From: an uncultured Paracoccaceae bacterium
Lineage (GTDB): Bacteria; Pseudomonadota; Alphaproteobacteria; Rhodobacterales; Rhodobacteraceae
DNA length: 64,000 bases
Direction of reading: 5' to 3'
NCBI GenBank assembly: GCA_934500835.1
Contig: CAKSTR010000009.1
Coordinates: forward strand, 124,001-188,000
Part shown: one piece after another, positions 1 through 10,675 of the stretch
Numbering within the stretch: position 1 is the stretch's first letter
Layout: the number at the start of each line of letters is the position of its first letter
Notes under the pieces: generated by a model
The model's database searches: none
Told to the model about the DNA's origin: nothing
Seen by the model: only the letters and a program-made list of their open reading frames with translations
Made by a program: the position numbers and the translations under genes

Positions 1-2
1 CC

Positions 3-1073
3 GCCCTGCCCGCCCCCGCGCCGCCCGATCTTTTCGCGCTGGCGGGGCTGCGCTTCCTGTCGGGCGTCGAATCCGCGCTGCAACTGCGCTGGCAGACCGG
101 GCTGCAGGCCGACTGGTCCGAGCTGCCGATCCTGCGCCTGCCCATCCCGCAGAACCCCGACGCGCGCCCCTTCACCGGCGCCGATCTCGACACGCTGCTG
201 ACCGGCATCGACGCCGACATGGAGGCCGCGCGCGGCGCATTGGCCGAATTGGGCGACCAGCAGTTCCAGCTTGAGATCAGGCTCGCCGACCTGTGGTTCG
301 ACATCAACATGAACGGCACCCGCGACAGTGGCGAGGACGTCTCGGACGTCGCCGGCCTGACGCTTGGCGCCGGCCGGGGCGGAGTTGCGGTGATCGACCC
401 CTCGGTCCGCTTCGACTCTGCCGATGCGGCCTGGCTGACGGCCTACACGCACCTTCTGTCCGCCTTCACCAAGGCCGCGCTGGCCTATGATCCGGGCGCG
501 GCGGTCGAGCGGGTGACGACCGCAACCGCGAAGATGAAGGAGTTCCACGGCACCACCCCGGCCAACACCGCCTTCGACATGATGTTCGGTGCGCAGGCCG
601 ACCGCGTGGCGATCATCCTTTACGCCATGGCCAGCACGCCGGACCCCGCCCTTGCGGCCGAGGCGCATCAGCACCTTCTGCAGGTCATCCAGAACAACCG
701 CCGCTTCTGGGCCCTGGTCGAGGTCGAGACTGACAACGATCATGAATGGATTCCGAACGACCGGCAGGTCTCGGCCCTTGGGCTGAACATGCCGCCCGGC
801 ACCGGCACACATTGGCAGGCCATATTGGCCGATGCCGAAGCCATCCTGACCGGGCAGCTTCTGGTGCCGCACTGGCGCTTTGGCGCCGAGGCGGGGATCG
901 ACGTTTCGCTGATGTTCAAGGACCCGCCGCAGGTTGATCTGGTGGCCATGGTGCAGGGCGAGGGCTTCCTTCCCTACGTGCGCAAGGGGCCGCAGGCCAG
1001 CGCGCAATCCTGGCGCGAGTTCGAAAACCTTGTCTGGGGGGATTCCCTGCTTTTCGCCATCTTGCTGAACTGA
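3..1073 (+). CDS. Hypothetical protein, 5' end outside the window
   Basis: The frame is open from the first bases of the window to a TGA at 1071-1073, giving at least 356 residues, so the true start lies upstream. I do not recognise a family. One segment near the middle reads DINMNGTRDSGED, which resembles a calcium-binding loop of the DxNxNGxxDxGE type. There is no membrane segment in the visible part. The gene lies directly upstream of sucC with a 215-bp gap that carries a palindrome array, so it is probably not in the sucC transcript. Function cannot be assigned. Confidence 0.75.
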   Translation, partial: ALPAPAPPDLFALAGLRFLSGVESALQLRWQTGLQADWSELPILRLPIPQNPDARPFTGADLDTLLTGIDADMEAARGALAELGDQQFQLEIRLADLWFDINMNGTRDSGEDVSDVAGLTLGAGRGGVAVIDPSVRFDSADAAWLTAYTHLLSAFTKAALAYDPGAAVERVTTATAKMKEFHGTTPANTAFDMMFGAQADRVAIILYAMASTPDPALAAEAHQHLLQVIQNNRRFWALVEVETDNDHEWIPNDRQVSALGLNMPPGTGTHWQAILADAEAILTGQLLVPHWRFGAEAGIDVSLMFKDPPQVDLVAMVQGEGFLPYVRKGPQASAQSWREFENLVWGDSLLFAILLN

Positions 1074-1129
1074 TCCGGCCCGCGAATCACCCCCGCCCAC
1101 GGCGGACGGCGGACCCGCTTCGGGGCAAA

Positions 1130-1179
1130 GTGATCACAGGCCGGAAGGCTGTGATCACAGCCTGAAAAGTCGTGATCAC
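1130..1179. promoter_or_regulatory. Array of three GTGATCAC palindromes upstream of sucC
   Basis: The perfect palindrome GTGATCAC occurs at 1130-1137, 1151-1158 and 1172-1179. The start-to-start distance is exactly 21 bp each time, about two helical turns, so all three sites face the same side of the DNA. The array lies about 110 bp upstream of the sucC start in the only sizeable gap before the TCA genes. This looks like a cooperative operator. The regulator cannot be named from the sequence. Confidence 0.6.
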
Positions 1180-1288
1180 AAACCTTGCATTTCTCCGCCG
1201 ATTTGCCGCGCGCCATGGAAAACCGCTTTGGAAGCGTTAAGCTTTCATGCCAGAAAGCCGAAAATCCTGTCGTCCTCCGGAGAGACCC

Positions 1289-2482
1289 ATGAACATCCAC
1301 GAATATCAGGCCAAGGCGCTTCTCCGCAGCTACGGCATCCCGGTCTCGGACGGCCGCGTCGTGCTGAAGGCCGAAGAGGCCAAGACCGCCGCAGGTGAAT
1401 TGGACGGGCCGCTTTGGGTGGTGAAGGCGCAGATCCATGCCGGCGGCCGCGGCAAGGGCAAGTTCGTGGAAGCCGAAGCCGGCGAGAAGGGCGGCGTCCG
1501 CCTTGCCCGCAGCGTGGCCGAAGCCGCCGAATTCGCCCGTCAGATGCTGGGCCGCACCCTTGTCACCCTGCAGACCGGCGCTGCCGGCAAGCAGGTGAAC
1601 CGCATCTACATCGAGGATGGCTCGGACATCGAGCGCGAGCTGTATCTGGCGCTGCTGATCGACCGCAAGACCAGCCGCATCTCGATCGTCTGCTCGACCG
1701 AGGGCGGGATGAGCATCGAGGACGTCGCCCATGACACGCCCGAGCTGATCCATACCCTGACCATCGACCCGGCCACCGGCTTGCAGGACTTCCACGGCCG
1801 CCGCGTGGCCTTCGCGCTTGGACTGACCGGCAATCAGGTCAAGCAATGCGTCGCCATCGTGAAGAACCTCTACAAGCTGTTCGTGGACAAGGACATGGAC
1901 ATGCTGGAGATCAACCCCTTCGTGGTGCTGAAGGACGGCAACCTGAAGCTGCTGGACGCCAAGATGGGCTTCGACGGCAACGCGATCTACCGCCACCCCG
2001 ACATCGCCGCCCTGCGCGACGAGACCGAGGAGGACCCCAAGGAACTGGCGGCCTCGAAGTTCGACCTGAACTACATCGCGCTGGATGGCGAGATCGGCTG
2101 CATGGTGAACGGCGCCGGTCTGGCGATGGCCACCATGGACATCATCAAGCTTTACGGCGCCGAACCGGCCAACTTCCTGGACGTGGGTGGCGGTGCGACC
2201 AAGGAGAAGGTGACCGAAGCCTTCAAGATCATCACCTCGGACCCCAACGTGAAGGGCATCCTTGTGAACATCTTCGGCGGCATCATGCGCTGCGACATCA
2301 TCGCCGAGGGCATCGTCGCCGCGGTCAAGGAAGTCGGGCTGAAGGTTCCGCTGGTCGTGCGGCTTGAGGGCACCAATGTCGAGCTGGGCAAGAAGATCAT
2401 CAATGAGTCCGGCCTGAACGTGATCGCAGCCGATGATCTGAAGGACGGCGCCCAGAAGATCGTCAAGGCGGTCAAGGGCTGA
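1289..2482 (+). CDS. sucC: Succinyl-CoA synthetase (ADP-forming) beta subunit
   Basis: This 397-residue protein forms the nucleotide-binding half of succinyl-CoA synthetase, which converts succinyl-CoA to succinate with substrate-level phosphorylation in the TCA cycle. It begins [12 protein letters not shown], the standard SucC N-terminus. An ATP-grasp domain occupies about the first 230 residues and a CoA-ligase domain with the glycine-rich stretch FGGIMRCD the rest. An in-frame ATG 14 codons upstream was rejected because GGAGAG sits correctly before 1289. SucD, its partner, is encoded 1.3 kb downstream, separated by two small genes instead of directly adjacent. Confidence 0.97.
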   Translation: MNIHEYQAKALLRSYGIPVSDGRVVLKAEEAKTAAGELDGPLWVVKAQIHAGGRGKGKFVEAEAGEKGGVRLARSVAEAAEFARQMLGRTLVTLQTGAAGKQVNRIYIEDGSDIERELYLALLIDRKTSRISIVCSTEGGMSIEDVAHDTPELIHTLTIDPATGLQDFHGRRVAFALGLTGNQVKQCVAIVKNLYKLFVDKDMDMLEINPFVVLKDGNLKLLDAKMGFDGNAIYRHPDIAALRDETEEDPKELAASKFDLNYIALDGEIGCMVNGAGLAMATMDIIKLYGAEPANFLDVGGGATKEKVTEAFKIITSDPNVKGILVNIFGGIMRCDIIAEGIVAAVKEVGLKVPLVVRLEGTNVELGKKIINESGLNVIAADDLKDGAQKIVKAVKG

Positions 2483-2508
2483 TAGGGGCCTGACCGGGAC
2501 CGAAGGAC

Positions 2509-3264
2509 ATGACCGAGAGCGCGCACCAGAACATCGACCCCGCCGCTGCACCCCAGGTGCAGCGCGCGTCCGAGTTGCATTTCCTGCACATCGGCAAGAC
2601 GGCCGGAAACCAGATCGGCCAGTTGGCGGCGCAGTTGAACAAGGACGGGCATGGGCCGAAGATCGTCCGCCACGGCCATCTGGTGCAGCTGCACGAGCTC
2701 GACCCGGCGACGCCCTACTTCTTTTCGGTCCGCGATCCGGTCTCGCGCTTTCGTTCTGCCTTCTATTCCCGCCGCCGCAAGGGCCGGCCCTTGGGCAATT
2801 ACGAATGGTCCGATGACGAGCGCATCGCCTTCGAACGCTTCGACCATGCCAATGATCTTGCCGAGGCGCTGTTTTCCGGCGGCGAGAGCGGCCGGGCCGC
2901 AACCGCCGCCATCCTGTCGGTGACCCATTGCTCCATGAACCAGGCGTACTGGGTGATGCGTGCAGGGAATTTCCTCCAGACCCGTCCGCCGGTCTGGATC
3001 GTCCGGCAAGAGGCTTTCGAGGCCGATTTCCGGGAACTCGTGCGGCGTGCCGACCATTGCGGCCGCTACGAAGTGGTCAATGATCCGGTGCTCTCGCATC
3101 GCAACGATTACACCGACACGCCGCCGCTGTCGGATCTGGCCCGCCAGAATCTGCGGCGATGGTATGTGCAGGATTATGCCTTCGTCGCGTGCTGCGAGGC
3201 CTGGATGGCCCAATCTCTCGGGCAGGATCTGGATCACTTCGCGATCTACGGAACGGGGCAATAG
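2509..3264 (+). CDS. Sulfotransferase family protein
   Basis: This 251-residue protein has the two PAPS-binding elements of cytosolic sulfotransferases (Sulfotransfer_2 type): a 5'-phosphosulfate loop HIGKTAGN near residue 28 and a 3'-phosphate site [17 protein letters not shown] around residues 66-82. The family transfers sulfate from PAPS to hydroxyl groups of sugars, lipids or peptides; the acceptor here is unknown. It starts 26 bp after sucC and is probably co-transcribed with it. A second, divergent sulfotransferase gene lies at 11.0 kb in the same cluster. Confidence 0.85.
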   Translation: MTESAHQNIDPAAAPQVQRASELHFLHIGKTAGNQIGQLAAQLNKDGHGPKIVRHGHLVQLHELDPATPYFFSVRDPVSRFRSAFYSRRRKGRPLGNYEWSDDERIAFERFDHANDLAEALFSGGESGRAATAAILSVTHCSMNQAYWVMRAGNFLQTRPPVWIVRQEAFEADFRELVRRADHCGRYEVVNDPVLSHRNDYTDTPPLSDLARQNLRRWYVQDYAFVACCEAWMAQSLGQDLDHFAIYGTGQ

Positions 3265-3483
3265 CACCATGCACCCGACAATGCGGACCCCTCTGCTGCT
3301 GTCCACGCTGCTTCCGGCCGTGAACTCCGGGTTCGTACCCTGGACCAATGCCTGTCCCCACCGGTCACGTCCCAGGTCGGCCGCAGCGAAGGCCTCGCAC
3401 CAGCGGTGTCCGCTTCGCGTGGGGCACAGAGGGATGACGACCAATCGCCAGCTACCAGTCGCCGCAATGAAAGGGAAACCCCC

Positions 3484-3666
3484 ATGCGCCTGACATTTGC
3501 CGCTCCGTTGCTGCTTGCTGCACTGACCCTCTCGGGCTGCGGGGCCGGCCTGTTGACCCCGAATCCGGGCACGGACGAGGACTTCCCGCCGACCTGTGCC
3601 CAGCAGGCGGATTGGGCGACGCAGGGCCGGACCGACGGCGGCACCATCCGGATCACCTGCCCGTAA
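3484..3666 (+). CDS. Small lipoprotein
   Basis: The 60-residue product starts [20 protein letters not shown], a signal peptide ending in the lipobox LSGC, so it should be lipidated and anchored in the envelope. The start at 3484 is preceded by a purine-rich AAAGGGAAA. The mature part is only about 40 residues with two further cysteines and has no recognised domain. It lies between the sulfotransferase gene and sucD. Small lipoproteins at this place are common in Rhodobacteraceae suc clusters, from memory; function unknown. Confidence 0.75.
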   Translation: MRLTFAAPLLLAALTLSGCGAGLLTPNPGTDEDFPPTCAQQADWATQGRTDGGTIRITCP

Positions 3667-3752
3667 GGACAGGCGACCCCGGCTTTGAAAGACATACGGC
3701 GCTGGTGGGCTGCTTGCGCTGAACACATGGACATTTACTGAAGGAGGCCCCG

Positions 3753-4637
3753 ATGGCCGTTCTCGTCGACAAGCACACCAAGGTCATCTGCCAGGGCTTC
3801 ACCGGCAGCCAGGGCACGTTCCATTCCGAACAGGCCATCGCCTATGGCACGCAGATGGTGGGGGGCGTGACCCCCGGCAAGGGCGGCACCACGCATCTGA
3901 ACCTGCCGGTGTTCGACAGCGTGCACGAGGCGGTGGAAAAGACCGGCGCCGATGCCACCGCGATCTATGTCCCGCCGCCCTTCGCCGCCGACTCGATCCT
4001 TGAGGCGATCGACGCCGAAATCCCGCTGATTGTCTGCATCACCGAAGGCATCCCGGTGCTGGACATGATGAAGGTGAAGCGTGCGCTGATCAATTCGAAG
4101 TCCCGCCTGATCGGGCCGAACTGCCCCGGCGTGATGACCCCCGACGCCTGCAAGATCGGCATCATGCCCGGCTCGATCTTCAAGCGCGGCTCGGTCGGGG
4201 TTGTCTCGCGCTCGGGCACGCTGACCTATGAAGCCGTGAAACAGACGACCGACGTTGGCCTGGGCCAGTCCTCGGCCGTCGGCATCGGCGGCGACCCGAT
4301 CAAGGGCACCGAACATATCGACGTGCTGGAAATGTTCCTGGCCGACCCGGAAACCACCTCGATCATCATGATCGGCGAGATCGGCGGCTCAGCCGAAGAG
4401 GAAGCCGCGCAATTCCTGGCCGACGAGAAGAAAAAGGGCCGCTGGAAGCCGACCGCCGGCTTCATCGCCGGCCGCACCGCCCCTCCGGGCCGCCGCATGG
4501 GCCATGCCGGCGCCATCGTCGCGGGCGGCAAGGGCGATGCCGGATCGAAGATCGAGGCCATGCGCTCGGCCGGCATCGTCGTGGCCGACAGCCCCGCGAC
4601 GTTGGGCGAAGCCGTGCTGAAGGCGATCAAAGGGTAA
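3753..4637 (+). CDS. sucD: Succinyl-CoA synthetase alpha subunit
   Basis: The 294-residue protein is the CoA-binding and catalytic partner of SucC. The N-terminal Rossmann-like CoA-binding domain contains [15 protein letters not shown] at residues 13-27. The phosphorylated active-site histidine is H251 in GHAGAIV. GPNCPG at 121-126 is the usual family motif. A strong AAGGAGG sits just before the ATG. Length is normal for the family. Confidence 0.97.
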   Translation: MAVLVDKHTKVICQGFTGSQGTFHSEQAIAYGTQMVGGVTPGKGGTTHLNLPVFDSVHEAVEKTGADATAIYVPPPFAADSILEAIDAEIPLIVCITEGIPVLDMMKVKRALINSKSRLIGPNCPGVMTPDACKIGIMPGSIFKRGSVGVVSRSGTLTYEAVKQTTDVGLGQSSAVGIGGDPIKGTEHIDVLEMFLADPETTSIIMIGEIGGSAEEEAAQFLADEKKKGRWKPTAGFIAGRTAPPGRRMGHAGAIVAGGKGDAGSKIEAMRSAGIVVADSPATLGEAVLKAIKG

Positions 4638-4670
4638 GCCGGTTACTGGTAAAGATTGAAAGCCCATCGG

Positions 4671-5480
4671 ATGCAGCCTTCAACATCGAGCAAAGCAATC
4701 GCAGGGGCGGCCGTCTGGCTTGCCGGGTCAGGGTTGGCCTGCTCCGCGATTTCCGAGGCTGCTCCGGTCAATGCGATCGAGGGCGCAATCTATGCCTGCG
4801 CCGGTCAGCCACTGTCGATTGAGGGGCGATTGCAGGCATTGAACGCGGCACAGTGGCTTGTTGCGGAAGACACGCCGAACGCACGTGATTACTTCGGCCA
4901 TTTGCTTGCGTCCCAATATGGCTTTCCAACGTTCCTGCTCGATCAGGTGCGGGCCAACGCTCTGGTTGCCCGCGAGGATGTCGCCCCCCCGGCAAGCGCG
5001 GTCTTCTGGCGTTCAGAATCGCGCCTGAAGGGCGAAGCACTGGCGGAAGGGAAAGCGATCAATGTCGAAGCCGTCATAGCCTCGGCCAAGGAGCATGACG
5101 CCTCGGTTGAGCTGTATTTGACCCTTGGCGACGTGCACGCAGTCCTGCAAGTGCTGGCCCTGCGGCGAGGCAACTCTTTTCAAGACTTTCATCTGTTCTG
5201 CAATCTGTTCCTGGCCCAGCCGCTGGACGAGGACTTCATTGTCAGGTCGCTGCCGGAGGCAGTCAAACCTGCCGATGTCAGAAAGGAACGGACGTACAAG
5301 CCGACATATAGCGGCACGCTACTCTCATACAGCACCACTTCGGGCTATGCTGGCGAAGTGACTTACGTGGATGCAACCACACTTGCCCCGCTCAGAACCT
5401 ACCAATCGCGCTTCGGTTCCAAAGCAAAAATCTCGACGATACTGAACTTCGATTCCCTGAATGTGCCGCTGCAAAACTGA
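4671..5480 (+). CDS. Hypothetical protein with an N-terminal hydrophobic segment
   Basis: About 269 residues from the ATG at 4671; a TTG five codons upstream (4656) is also possible, and neither has a good ribosome binding site. Residues near the start (AIAGAAVWLAGSGLACSAIS) look like a signal peptide or single membrane anchor, possibly with a cysteine for lipidation. No family recognised. Base composition and codon use are less GC-rich than sucD and sucA on either side, which suggests a later insertion into the suc cluster. Confidence 0.65.
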   Translation: MQPSTSSKAIAGAAVWLAGSGLACSAISEAAPVNAIEGAIYACAGQPLSIEGRLQALNAAQWLVAEDTPNARDYFGHLLASQYGFPTFLLDQVRANALVAREDVAPPASAVFWRSESRLKGEALAEGKAINVEAVIASAKEHDASVELYLTLGDVHAVLQVLALRRGNSFQDFHLFCNLFLAQPLDEDFIVRSLPEAVKPADVRKERTYKPTYSGTLLSYSTTSGYAGEVTYVDATTLAPLRTYQSRFGSKAKISTILNFDSLNVPLQN

Positions 5481-5506
5481 CTCAGGCGTCTTCGCAAGGT
5501 AACCCC

Positions 5507-8473
5507 ATGACCGACCAATCCCCCACCGCCGCCTTCAATGCCTCGTCCTTCCTTGACGGGGCGAATGCCGATTATGTCGATCAGCTTCAGGCCCGCTATG
5601 CCGAGGACCCGAATTCGGTCGATGCCGCCTGGGCCGAGTTCTTCCGCGCCATGGGCGACAGCGAGCTGGATGCCAAGCGGGCGGCAAGCGGCCCGTCCTG
5701 GGCCCGGCCCGACTGGCCGCCGCAGCCGGTGGATGACCTGACCGCCGCGCTGACCGGGGAATGGCCGGTTGCGCCGGTTAAGGAACAGAAGGCCGCCGGG
5801 GCGAAGATCGCCGCCAAGGCCGCCGATCAGGGTGTCAACCTGACCGAGGCGCAGCTTCAGCGCGCCGTGATCGATTCCATCCGTGCGCTGATGATCATCC
5901 GCGCCTACCGGATCCGCGGCCACCTTGCCGCCGACCTTGACCCGCTGGGCATGCGCGAGCAGTCCCCGCACCCCGAGTTGGAACCGGAAAGCTATGGCTT
6001 CACCGAAGCCGACATGGACCGGCCGATCTTCATCGACAACGTGCTGGGGCTGACCCATGCCTCGATGCGGCAGATCATCGACATCCTCAAGCGCACCTAT
6101 TGCGGCACCTTCGCGCTGCAATACATGCATATCTCGGACCCCGAGCAATCGTCCTGGCTCAAGGAACGGATCGAGGGCTACGGCAAGGAGATCCAGTTCA
6201 CCCGTGAGGGCCGCAAGGCCATCCTGAACAAGCTGGTCGAAGCCGAAGGTTACGAAAAGTTCCTTCATGTCAAATACATGGGCACCAAGCGCTTCGGCCT
6301 TGACGGTGCCGAGGCGCTGATTCCGGCGATGGAGCAGATCATCAAGCGCGGCGGCGCGCTTGGGGTGAAAGAGGTCATCATCGGCATGCCGCACCGCGGC
6401 CGGCTGAACGTGCTGGCGAACGTGATGCTGAAGCCCTACCGGGCCATCTTCAACGAATTCCAGGGCGGCAGCTACAAGCCCGACGATGTCGATGGTTCGG
6501 GTGACGTGAAATACCACCTCGGCGCCTCGGCCGACCGCGAGTTCGACGGCAACACGGTCCACCTGTCGCTGACCGCCAACCCCAGCCACCTCGAGGCGGT
6601 GAACCCCGTGGTTCTGGGCAAGGTCCGCGCCAAGCAGGACCAGTTCAACGACAGCGCCGAACGGATCGCCGTGCTGCCGATCCTGCTGCATGGCGATGCG
6701 GCCTTTGCCGGTCAGGGTGTGGTGGCGGAATGCCTGCAGCTTTCCGGCATCAAGGGCCACCGCACCGGCGGCTGCATCCATATCATCGTCAACAACCAGA
6801 TCGGCTTTACCACTGCGCCGCATTTCAGCCGGACCAGCCCCTACCCGACCGACATCGCCCTGATGGTCGAGGCGCCGATCTTCCACGTCAACGGGGATGA
6901 CCCGGAAGCCGTGGTCCATGCCGCCCGCGTGGCGACCGAGTTCCGCCAGCAGTTCCACAAGGACGTGGTGCTGGACATCATCTGCTACCGCCGCTTCGGT
7001 CACAACGAAGGCGACGAGCCGATGTTCACCAACCCCGCGATGTACAACCGCATCCGCAAGCAGAAGACCACGCTGCAGCTTTATACCGAACGGCTGGTGA
7101 CCGACGGGCTGATCCCCGAAGGCGAGATCGAGGATATGAAGGCTGCCTTCCAGGCCCGCCTGAATGAGGAATTCGAGGCCGGCAAGGACTATCGCCCCAA
7201 CAAGGCCGACTGGCTGGACGGGCGCTGGAAGAACATGCAGACCAAGGATCTGGAGAATTACCAGCGCGGCGAGACCTGGATCACACCCGAGACCTTCGCC
7301 GAGATCGGCACCGCCCTGACCCGGGTGCCAGAGGGCTTCCACCTGCACAAGACGGTACAACGCCAGCTGGATGCCAAGGCGAAGATGTTCGCCGAAGGCC
7401 GCGGCTTCGACTGGGCCACGGCCGAGGCACTGGCCTTCGGCTCGCTTGAGGTCGAAGGCTTCCCGGTCCGCCTGTCCGGGCAGGATTGCACCCGCGGCAC
7501 CTTCTCGCAGCGCCATGCCGGCCTTGTCGATCAGGAGACCGAGGAACGCTATTACCCGCTGAACCACATTCGTGCCGGTCAGGCGCGGTTCGAGGTCATC
7601 GACTCCATGCTGTCGGAATATGCCGTGCTTGGGTTTGAGTACGGCTATTCGCTGGCGGAACCGAACGGGCTGACCCTGTGGGAAGCGCAGTTCGGCGATT
7701 TCGCCAATGGCGCGCAGATCATGTTCGACCAGTTCATCAACTCGGGCGAGGCGAAATGGCTGCGGATGTCCGGCCTTGTCGTGCTTCTGCCGCACGGGAT
7801 GGAAGGCCAGGGCCCGGAACATTCCTCGGGCCGGCTGGAGCGTTTCCTGCAGAACTCGGCCGAGGAAAACTGGATCGTCGCCAACTGCTCGACCCCGGCG
7901 AACTACTTCCACATCCTGCGCCGGCAGATGCACCGCAGCTACCGCAAGCCGCTGATCCTGATGACGCCGAAATCGCTGCTGCGTCATCCGATGTGCATCA
8001 GCGACGCCGAGGATTTCACCAATGGCTCCACCTTCCACCGCGTCCTCTGGGATGACGCGCAGAAGGGCCATTCCGAGATGAAGCTGAAGGCCGACAAGGA
8101 CATCCGCCGCGTCGTCCTGTGCTCGGGCAAGGTCTATTACGACCTTCTGGCCGAACGGGATGCGCGGGGGCTGGACGATGTCTATCTTCTGCGGGTGGAA
8201 CAGCTATACCCGATCCCCGGCATGGCGCTGACGGCGGAACTGTCGCGCTTTGCCAATGCCGAGTTCGTCTGGTGCCAGGAAGAGCCGAAGAACCAGGGCG
8301 CCTGGTCCTATATCGAACCCGAGCTGGAAACCCTGCTGACCAAGGTGCGCGGCACCCCGACCCGACCGCGCTATACCGGGCGCGTGGCCTCTGCCTCGCC
8401 GGCAACCGGCCTCGCCTCCCGCCACAAAGCCGAACAAACCGCGCTGGTCGATGCCGCGCTGACCATCGCCTGA
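5507..8473 (+). CDS. sucA: 2-oxoglutarate dehydrogenase E1 component
   Basis: The 988-residue thiamine-diphosphate enzyme decarboxylates 2-oxoglutarate and passes the succinyl group to the lipoyl domain of SucB. Visible landmarks are the N-terminal E1 segment with [15 protein letters not shown], the conserved [15 protein letters not shown], the thiamine-binding stretch around [12 protein letters not shown] and NNQIGFTT, and the transketolase-like second half with [11 protein letters not shown]. Full family length. AAGGTAA precedes the ATG. Ten bases separate its stop from the sucB start, so the two are co-transcribed. Confidence 0.97.
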   Translation: MTDQSPTAAFNASSFLDGANADYVDQLQARYAEDPNSVDAAWAEFFRAMGDSELDAKRAASGPSWARPDWPPQPVDDLTAALTGEWPVAPVKEQKAAGAKIAAKAADQGVNLTEAQLQRAVIDSIRALMIIRAYRIRGHLAADLDPLGMREQSPHPELEPESYGFTEADMDRPIFIDNVLGLTHASMRQIIDILKRTYCGTFALQYMHISDPEQSSWLKERIEGYGKEIQFTREGRKAILNKLVEAEGYEKFLHVKYMGTKRFGLDGAEALIPAMEQIIKRGGALGVKEVIIGMPHRGRLNVLANVMLKPYRAIFNEFQGGSYKPDDVDGSGDVKYHLGASADREFDGNTVHLSLTANPSHLEAVNPVVLGKVRAKQDQFNDSAERIAVLPILLHGDAAFAGQGVVAECLQLSGIKGHRTGGCIHIIVNNQIGFTTAPHFSRTSPYPTDIALMVEAPIFHVNGDDPEAVVHAARVATEFRQQFHKDVVLDIICYRRFGHNEGDEPMFTNPAMYNRIRKQKTTLQLYTERLVTDGLIPEGEIEDMKAAFQARLNEEFEAGKDYRPNKADWLDGRWKNMQTKDLENYQRGETWITPETFAEIGTALTRVPEGFHLHKTVQRQLDAKAKMFAEGRGFDWATAEALAFGSLEVEGFPVRLSGQDCTRGTFSQRHAGLVDQETEERYYPLNHIRAGQARFEVIDSMLSEYAVLGFEYGYSLAEPNGLTLWEAQFGDFANGAQIMFDQFINSGEAKWLRMSGLVVLLPHGMEGQGPEHSSGRLERFLQNSAEENWIVANCSTPANYFHILRRQMHRSYRKPLILMTPKSLLRHPMCISDAEDFTNGSTFHRVLWDDAQKGHSEMKLKADKDIRRVVLCSGKVYYDLLAERDARGLDDVYLLRVEQLYPIPGMALTAELSRFANAEFVWCQEEPKNQGAWSYIEPELETLLTKVRGTPTRPRYTGRVASASPATGLASRHKAEQTALVDAALTIA

Positions 8474-8484
8474 AGGAGTTGATG

Positions 8485-9741
8485 ATGACCGACGTCATGG
8501 TGCCCGCCCTGGGCGAAAGTGTGTCCGAGGCCACGGTGTCTACCTGGTTCAAGAAGCCGGGCGATGCGGTGAAGGTGGACGAGATGCTGTGCGAGCTTGA
8601 GACCGACAAGGTCTCGGTCGAGGTGCCCTCGCCCGTTGCCGGTGTGCTGGCCGAGATCCTGGCCCCCGAAGGCACGACGGTCGCCGCGAATGCGCGGCTG
8701 GCCATCGTGACCGAAGGTGCCGCCGCCCCTGCCTCCAAGGCTGCCGAACCGAAGGCCGCCGAGCCGAAGGCCGCTGCCGCTGCCGCAGTCGGCTCTCCCG
8801 GTGCCGGCCCCGAGACCCTGACGCCCCGGGCCGACGTGGAGGATGCGCCTTCCGCCAAGAAGGCCATGGCCGAGGCCGGCCTGTCGCGCGATGCCATCCA
8901 GCCCACCGGCAAGGACGGCCGCGTGATGAAAGAGGACGTGGCCCGCACCGTGGCCGGTGCCGCCGGTGCCGCCGCGGCTGCCGTGGCCCCGGCCCCGGCC
9001 CCCGCCGCGATCCCGCGCGCGCCGGTCCACGCCGATGACGCCGCCCGCGAAGAGCGGGTCAAGATGACCCGCCTGCGCCAGACCATCGCGCGCCGGCTGA
9101 AGGACGCCCAGAACACCGCCGCCATGCTGACCACCTATAACGAGGTGGACATGTCCGGCATCATGTCCTTGCGCAATGAATACAAGGATGCCTTCGAGAA
9201 GAAGCACGGCGTCAAGCTGGGCTTCATGTCCTTCTTCGTGAAGGCCTGCGTCCACGCCCTGAAGGAAGTCCCCGAGGTCAATGCCGAGATCGACGGCACC
9301 GATGTGGTCTACAAGAACTACGTCCATATGGGGGTTGCCGTCGGCACGCCTTCGGGCCTTGTGGTGCCCGTGGTGCGTGACGCCGACCAGATGGGCTTTG
9401 CCGCGATCGAGAAGAAGATCGCCGAACTGGGCCTGCGCGCCCGCGACGGCAAATTGTCGATGGCCGAGATGCAGGGCGGCTCCTTCACCATCTCGAACGG
9501 CGGCGTCTATGGCAGCCTGATGTCCTCGCCGATCCTGAACCCGCCGCAATCGGGTATCCTTGGCATGCACAAGATCCAGGACCGCCCCGTGGTGGTGAAC
9601 GGCCAGATCGTCATCCGCCCGATGATGTATCTGGCGCTCAGCTACGACCACCGGATCGTGGACGGCAAAGGCGCCGTGACCTTCCTCGTGCGCGTGAAAG
9701 AGGCGCTGGAGGACCCCCGTCGGCTGCTGATGGATCTGTGA
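8485..9741 (+). CDS. sucB: Dihydrolipoyllysine-residue succinyltransferase, E2 of the 2-oxoglutarate dehydrogenase complex
   Basis: The 418-residue core of the complex. Domains in order are one lipoyl domain (residues 1-76, lipoylated K42 in ETDKVSVEV), an Ala/Pro-rich linker, a peripheral subunit-binding domain around [11 protein letters not shown], a second flexible linker and the CoA-dependent acyltransferase with the catalytic histidine in SYDHRIVDG near the C-terminus. ATG codons at 8482 and 8485 are both in frame; AAGGAG at 8473-8478 gives better spacing to 8485. Confidence 0.97.
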   Translation: MTDVMVPALGESVSEATVSTWFKKPGDAVKVDEMLCELETDKVSVEVPSPVAGVLAEILAPEGTTVAANARLAIVTEGAAAPASKAAEPKAAEPKAAAAAAVGSPGAGPETLTPRADVEDAPSAKKAMAEAGLSRDAIQPTGKDGRVMKEDVARTVAGAAGAAAAAVAPAPAPAAIPRAPVHADDAAREERVKMTRLRQTIARRLKDAQNTAAMLTTYNEVDMSGIMSLRNEYKDAFEKKHGVKLGFMSFFVKACVHALKEVPEVNAEIDGTDVVYKNYVHMGVAVGTPSGLVVPVVRDADQMGFAAIEKKIAELGLRARDGKLSMAEMQGGSFTISNGGVYGSLMSSPILNPPQSGILGMHKIQDRPVVVNGQIVIRPMMYLALSYDHRIVDGKGAVTFLVRVKEALEDPRRLLMDL

Positions 9742-9747
9742 CGCATC

Positions 9748-9774
9748 AAGGGAGCCCGTCACCTGGGCTCCCTT
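9748..9774 (+). terminator. Hairpin downstream of sucB
   Basis: A perfect 10-bp stem (arms 9748-9757 and 9765-9774, AAGGGAGCCC with GGGCTCCCTT) with a 7-base loop begins seven bases after the sucB stop. The T-tract is short. It probably ends or attenuates the suc transcript, which would put lpdA in a separate unit. The 308-bp gap up to 10,049 holds no convincing gene; the small open frames in it lack ribosome binding sites. Confidence 0.7.
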
Positions 9775-10049
9775 ACGACCTTGGTGAAGGGATCTGATGA
9801 CAGAGCATCAACGGACCGCCCCTCTCAGGAAAGCCAGTGCTTCCGCCCCATATCGCCGGAAGCACGCCTTTGTCGTACTCTTCGGAACAACCCATGCCGA
9901 GCACCCTATATCACGCTCCATTGCAGCAAACTGCGAAAGGTCGGGGATCGGCACATGGGGCCGCACGTTGCCATGGGTGTAGAACTCGCAGACTATGTTG
10001 AACTGAGATGACCCTGCGTCGGCAGACGCGCTTCTTCCTGGAGGTCCCC

Positions 10050-10286
10050 ATGCAACTCCTGATCCAGACCACCGCCCCTGACTATGCCGCGTGGAAATCC
10101 GCCTTCGATGCGGAATCCGAAAACATCGCCGATGCCGGCCTGAATACCCTGCAGATCTGGAAGGGCGACGCCGGCGCTGTTCTTGCCCTGTTCGAGGTCG
10201 CCAACCGCGGCAGGGCCGAGGCCTGGCTGGCCAAGCAATCCGCCTTCGGCCGCGGCGTCTCGGCGCAGTTCCTGGAAACGGCATGA
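10050..10286 (+). CDS. Small conserved-looking cytoplasmic protein
   Basis: The 78-residue product has no signal or membrane segment and alternates hydrophobic and charged residues like a small alpha/beta domain of the ABM/ferredoxin-like type (inference). CTGGAGG precedes the ATG at 10,050, which rules out the in-frame ATG further upstream. Its stop overlaps the start of the MAPEG gene (ATGA), the first of three such overlaps, so the genes 10,050-11,858 form one coupled operon. Function unknown. Confidence 0.7.
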   Translation: MQLLIQTTAPDYAAWKSAFDAESENIADAGLNTLQIWKGDAGAVLALFEVANRGRAEAWLAKQSAFGRGVSAQFLETA

Positions 10287-10675
10287 CCCCTGAACTCGCC
10301 GCCCTGTCGACCCTCGCCTTCGTGCATTTCGCCACGGTCTTCCTGGCGCAGCACTTCCTGACGCGGGACATCGGGCGCGACGGCAACATGGGCACGCGCG
10401 AGAACATGGAGGCGCAGCTGTCCGAGACCACCCTGCGCCTGCGCCGCGCCACCGCGAACTTCGTGGAAAACGTCGGCCCCTTCATCATCGCAGTCGTGGT
10501 GGTGGTGCTGGCCGGCAAGACCTCGACCCTGACGACGATCCTTGCCTGGGCCTATGTCGCAGCCCGCATCCTTTACGTCCCGGCCTATGCGCTGGCCTGG
10601 GTGCCCGGCCGCAGCCTGATCTGGGTCGCCGGCGCCGCCGCCACGCTGGCGCTTTTGATCATCGGGCTGATCTGA
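10283..10675 (+). CDS. MAPEG family membrane protein
   Basis: The 130-residue protein has four hydrophobic segments and a charged, Asn-containing loop (RRATANFVENVGP) typical of the MAPEG superfamily (membrane-associated eicosanoid and glutathione metabolism proteins). Bacterial members are mostly uncharacterised. The start overlaps the previous stop by ATGA. A paralogue with the same C-terminal pattern (ARILYVPAYA...RSLIW) is encoded at 11,868-12,263. Confidence 0.85.
   Translation: MTPELAALSTLAFVHFATVFLAQHFLTRDIGRDGNMGTRENMEAQLSETTLRLRRATANFVENVGPFIIAVVVVVLAGKTSTLTTILAWAYVAARILYVPAYALAWVPGRSLIWVAGAAATLALLIIGLI

Noticed and set aside
974..2902. Long minus-strand open frame opposite sucC
   Set aside because: Antisense shadow of sucC and the sulfotransferase gene, with no ribosome binding site or known domain.
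5399..8071. Long open frame on the minus strand opposite sucA (890 codons)
   Set aside because: It mirrors the codon pattern of sucA in a high-GC genome; the composition is His/Asp/Gly-rich without any recognisable domain and sucA is certain.
9797..9982. Small plus-strand frame after the sucB hairpin
   Set aside because: No ribosome binding site or conserved pattern, and it overlaps another equally weak frame.
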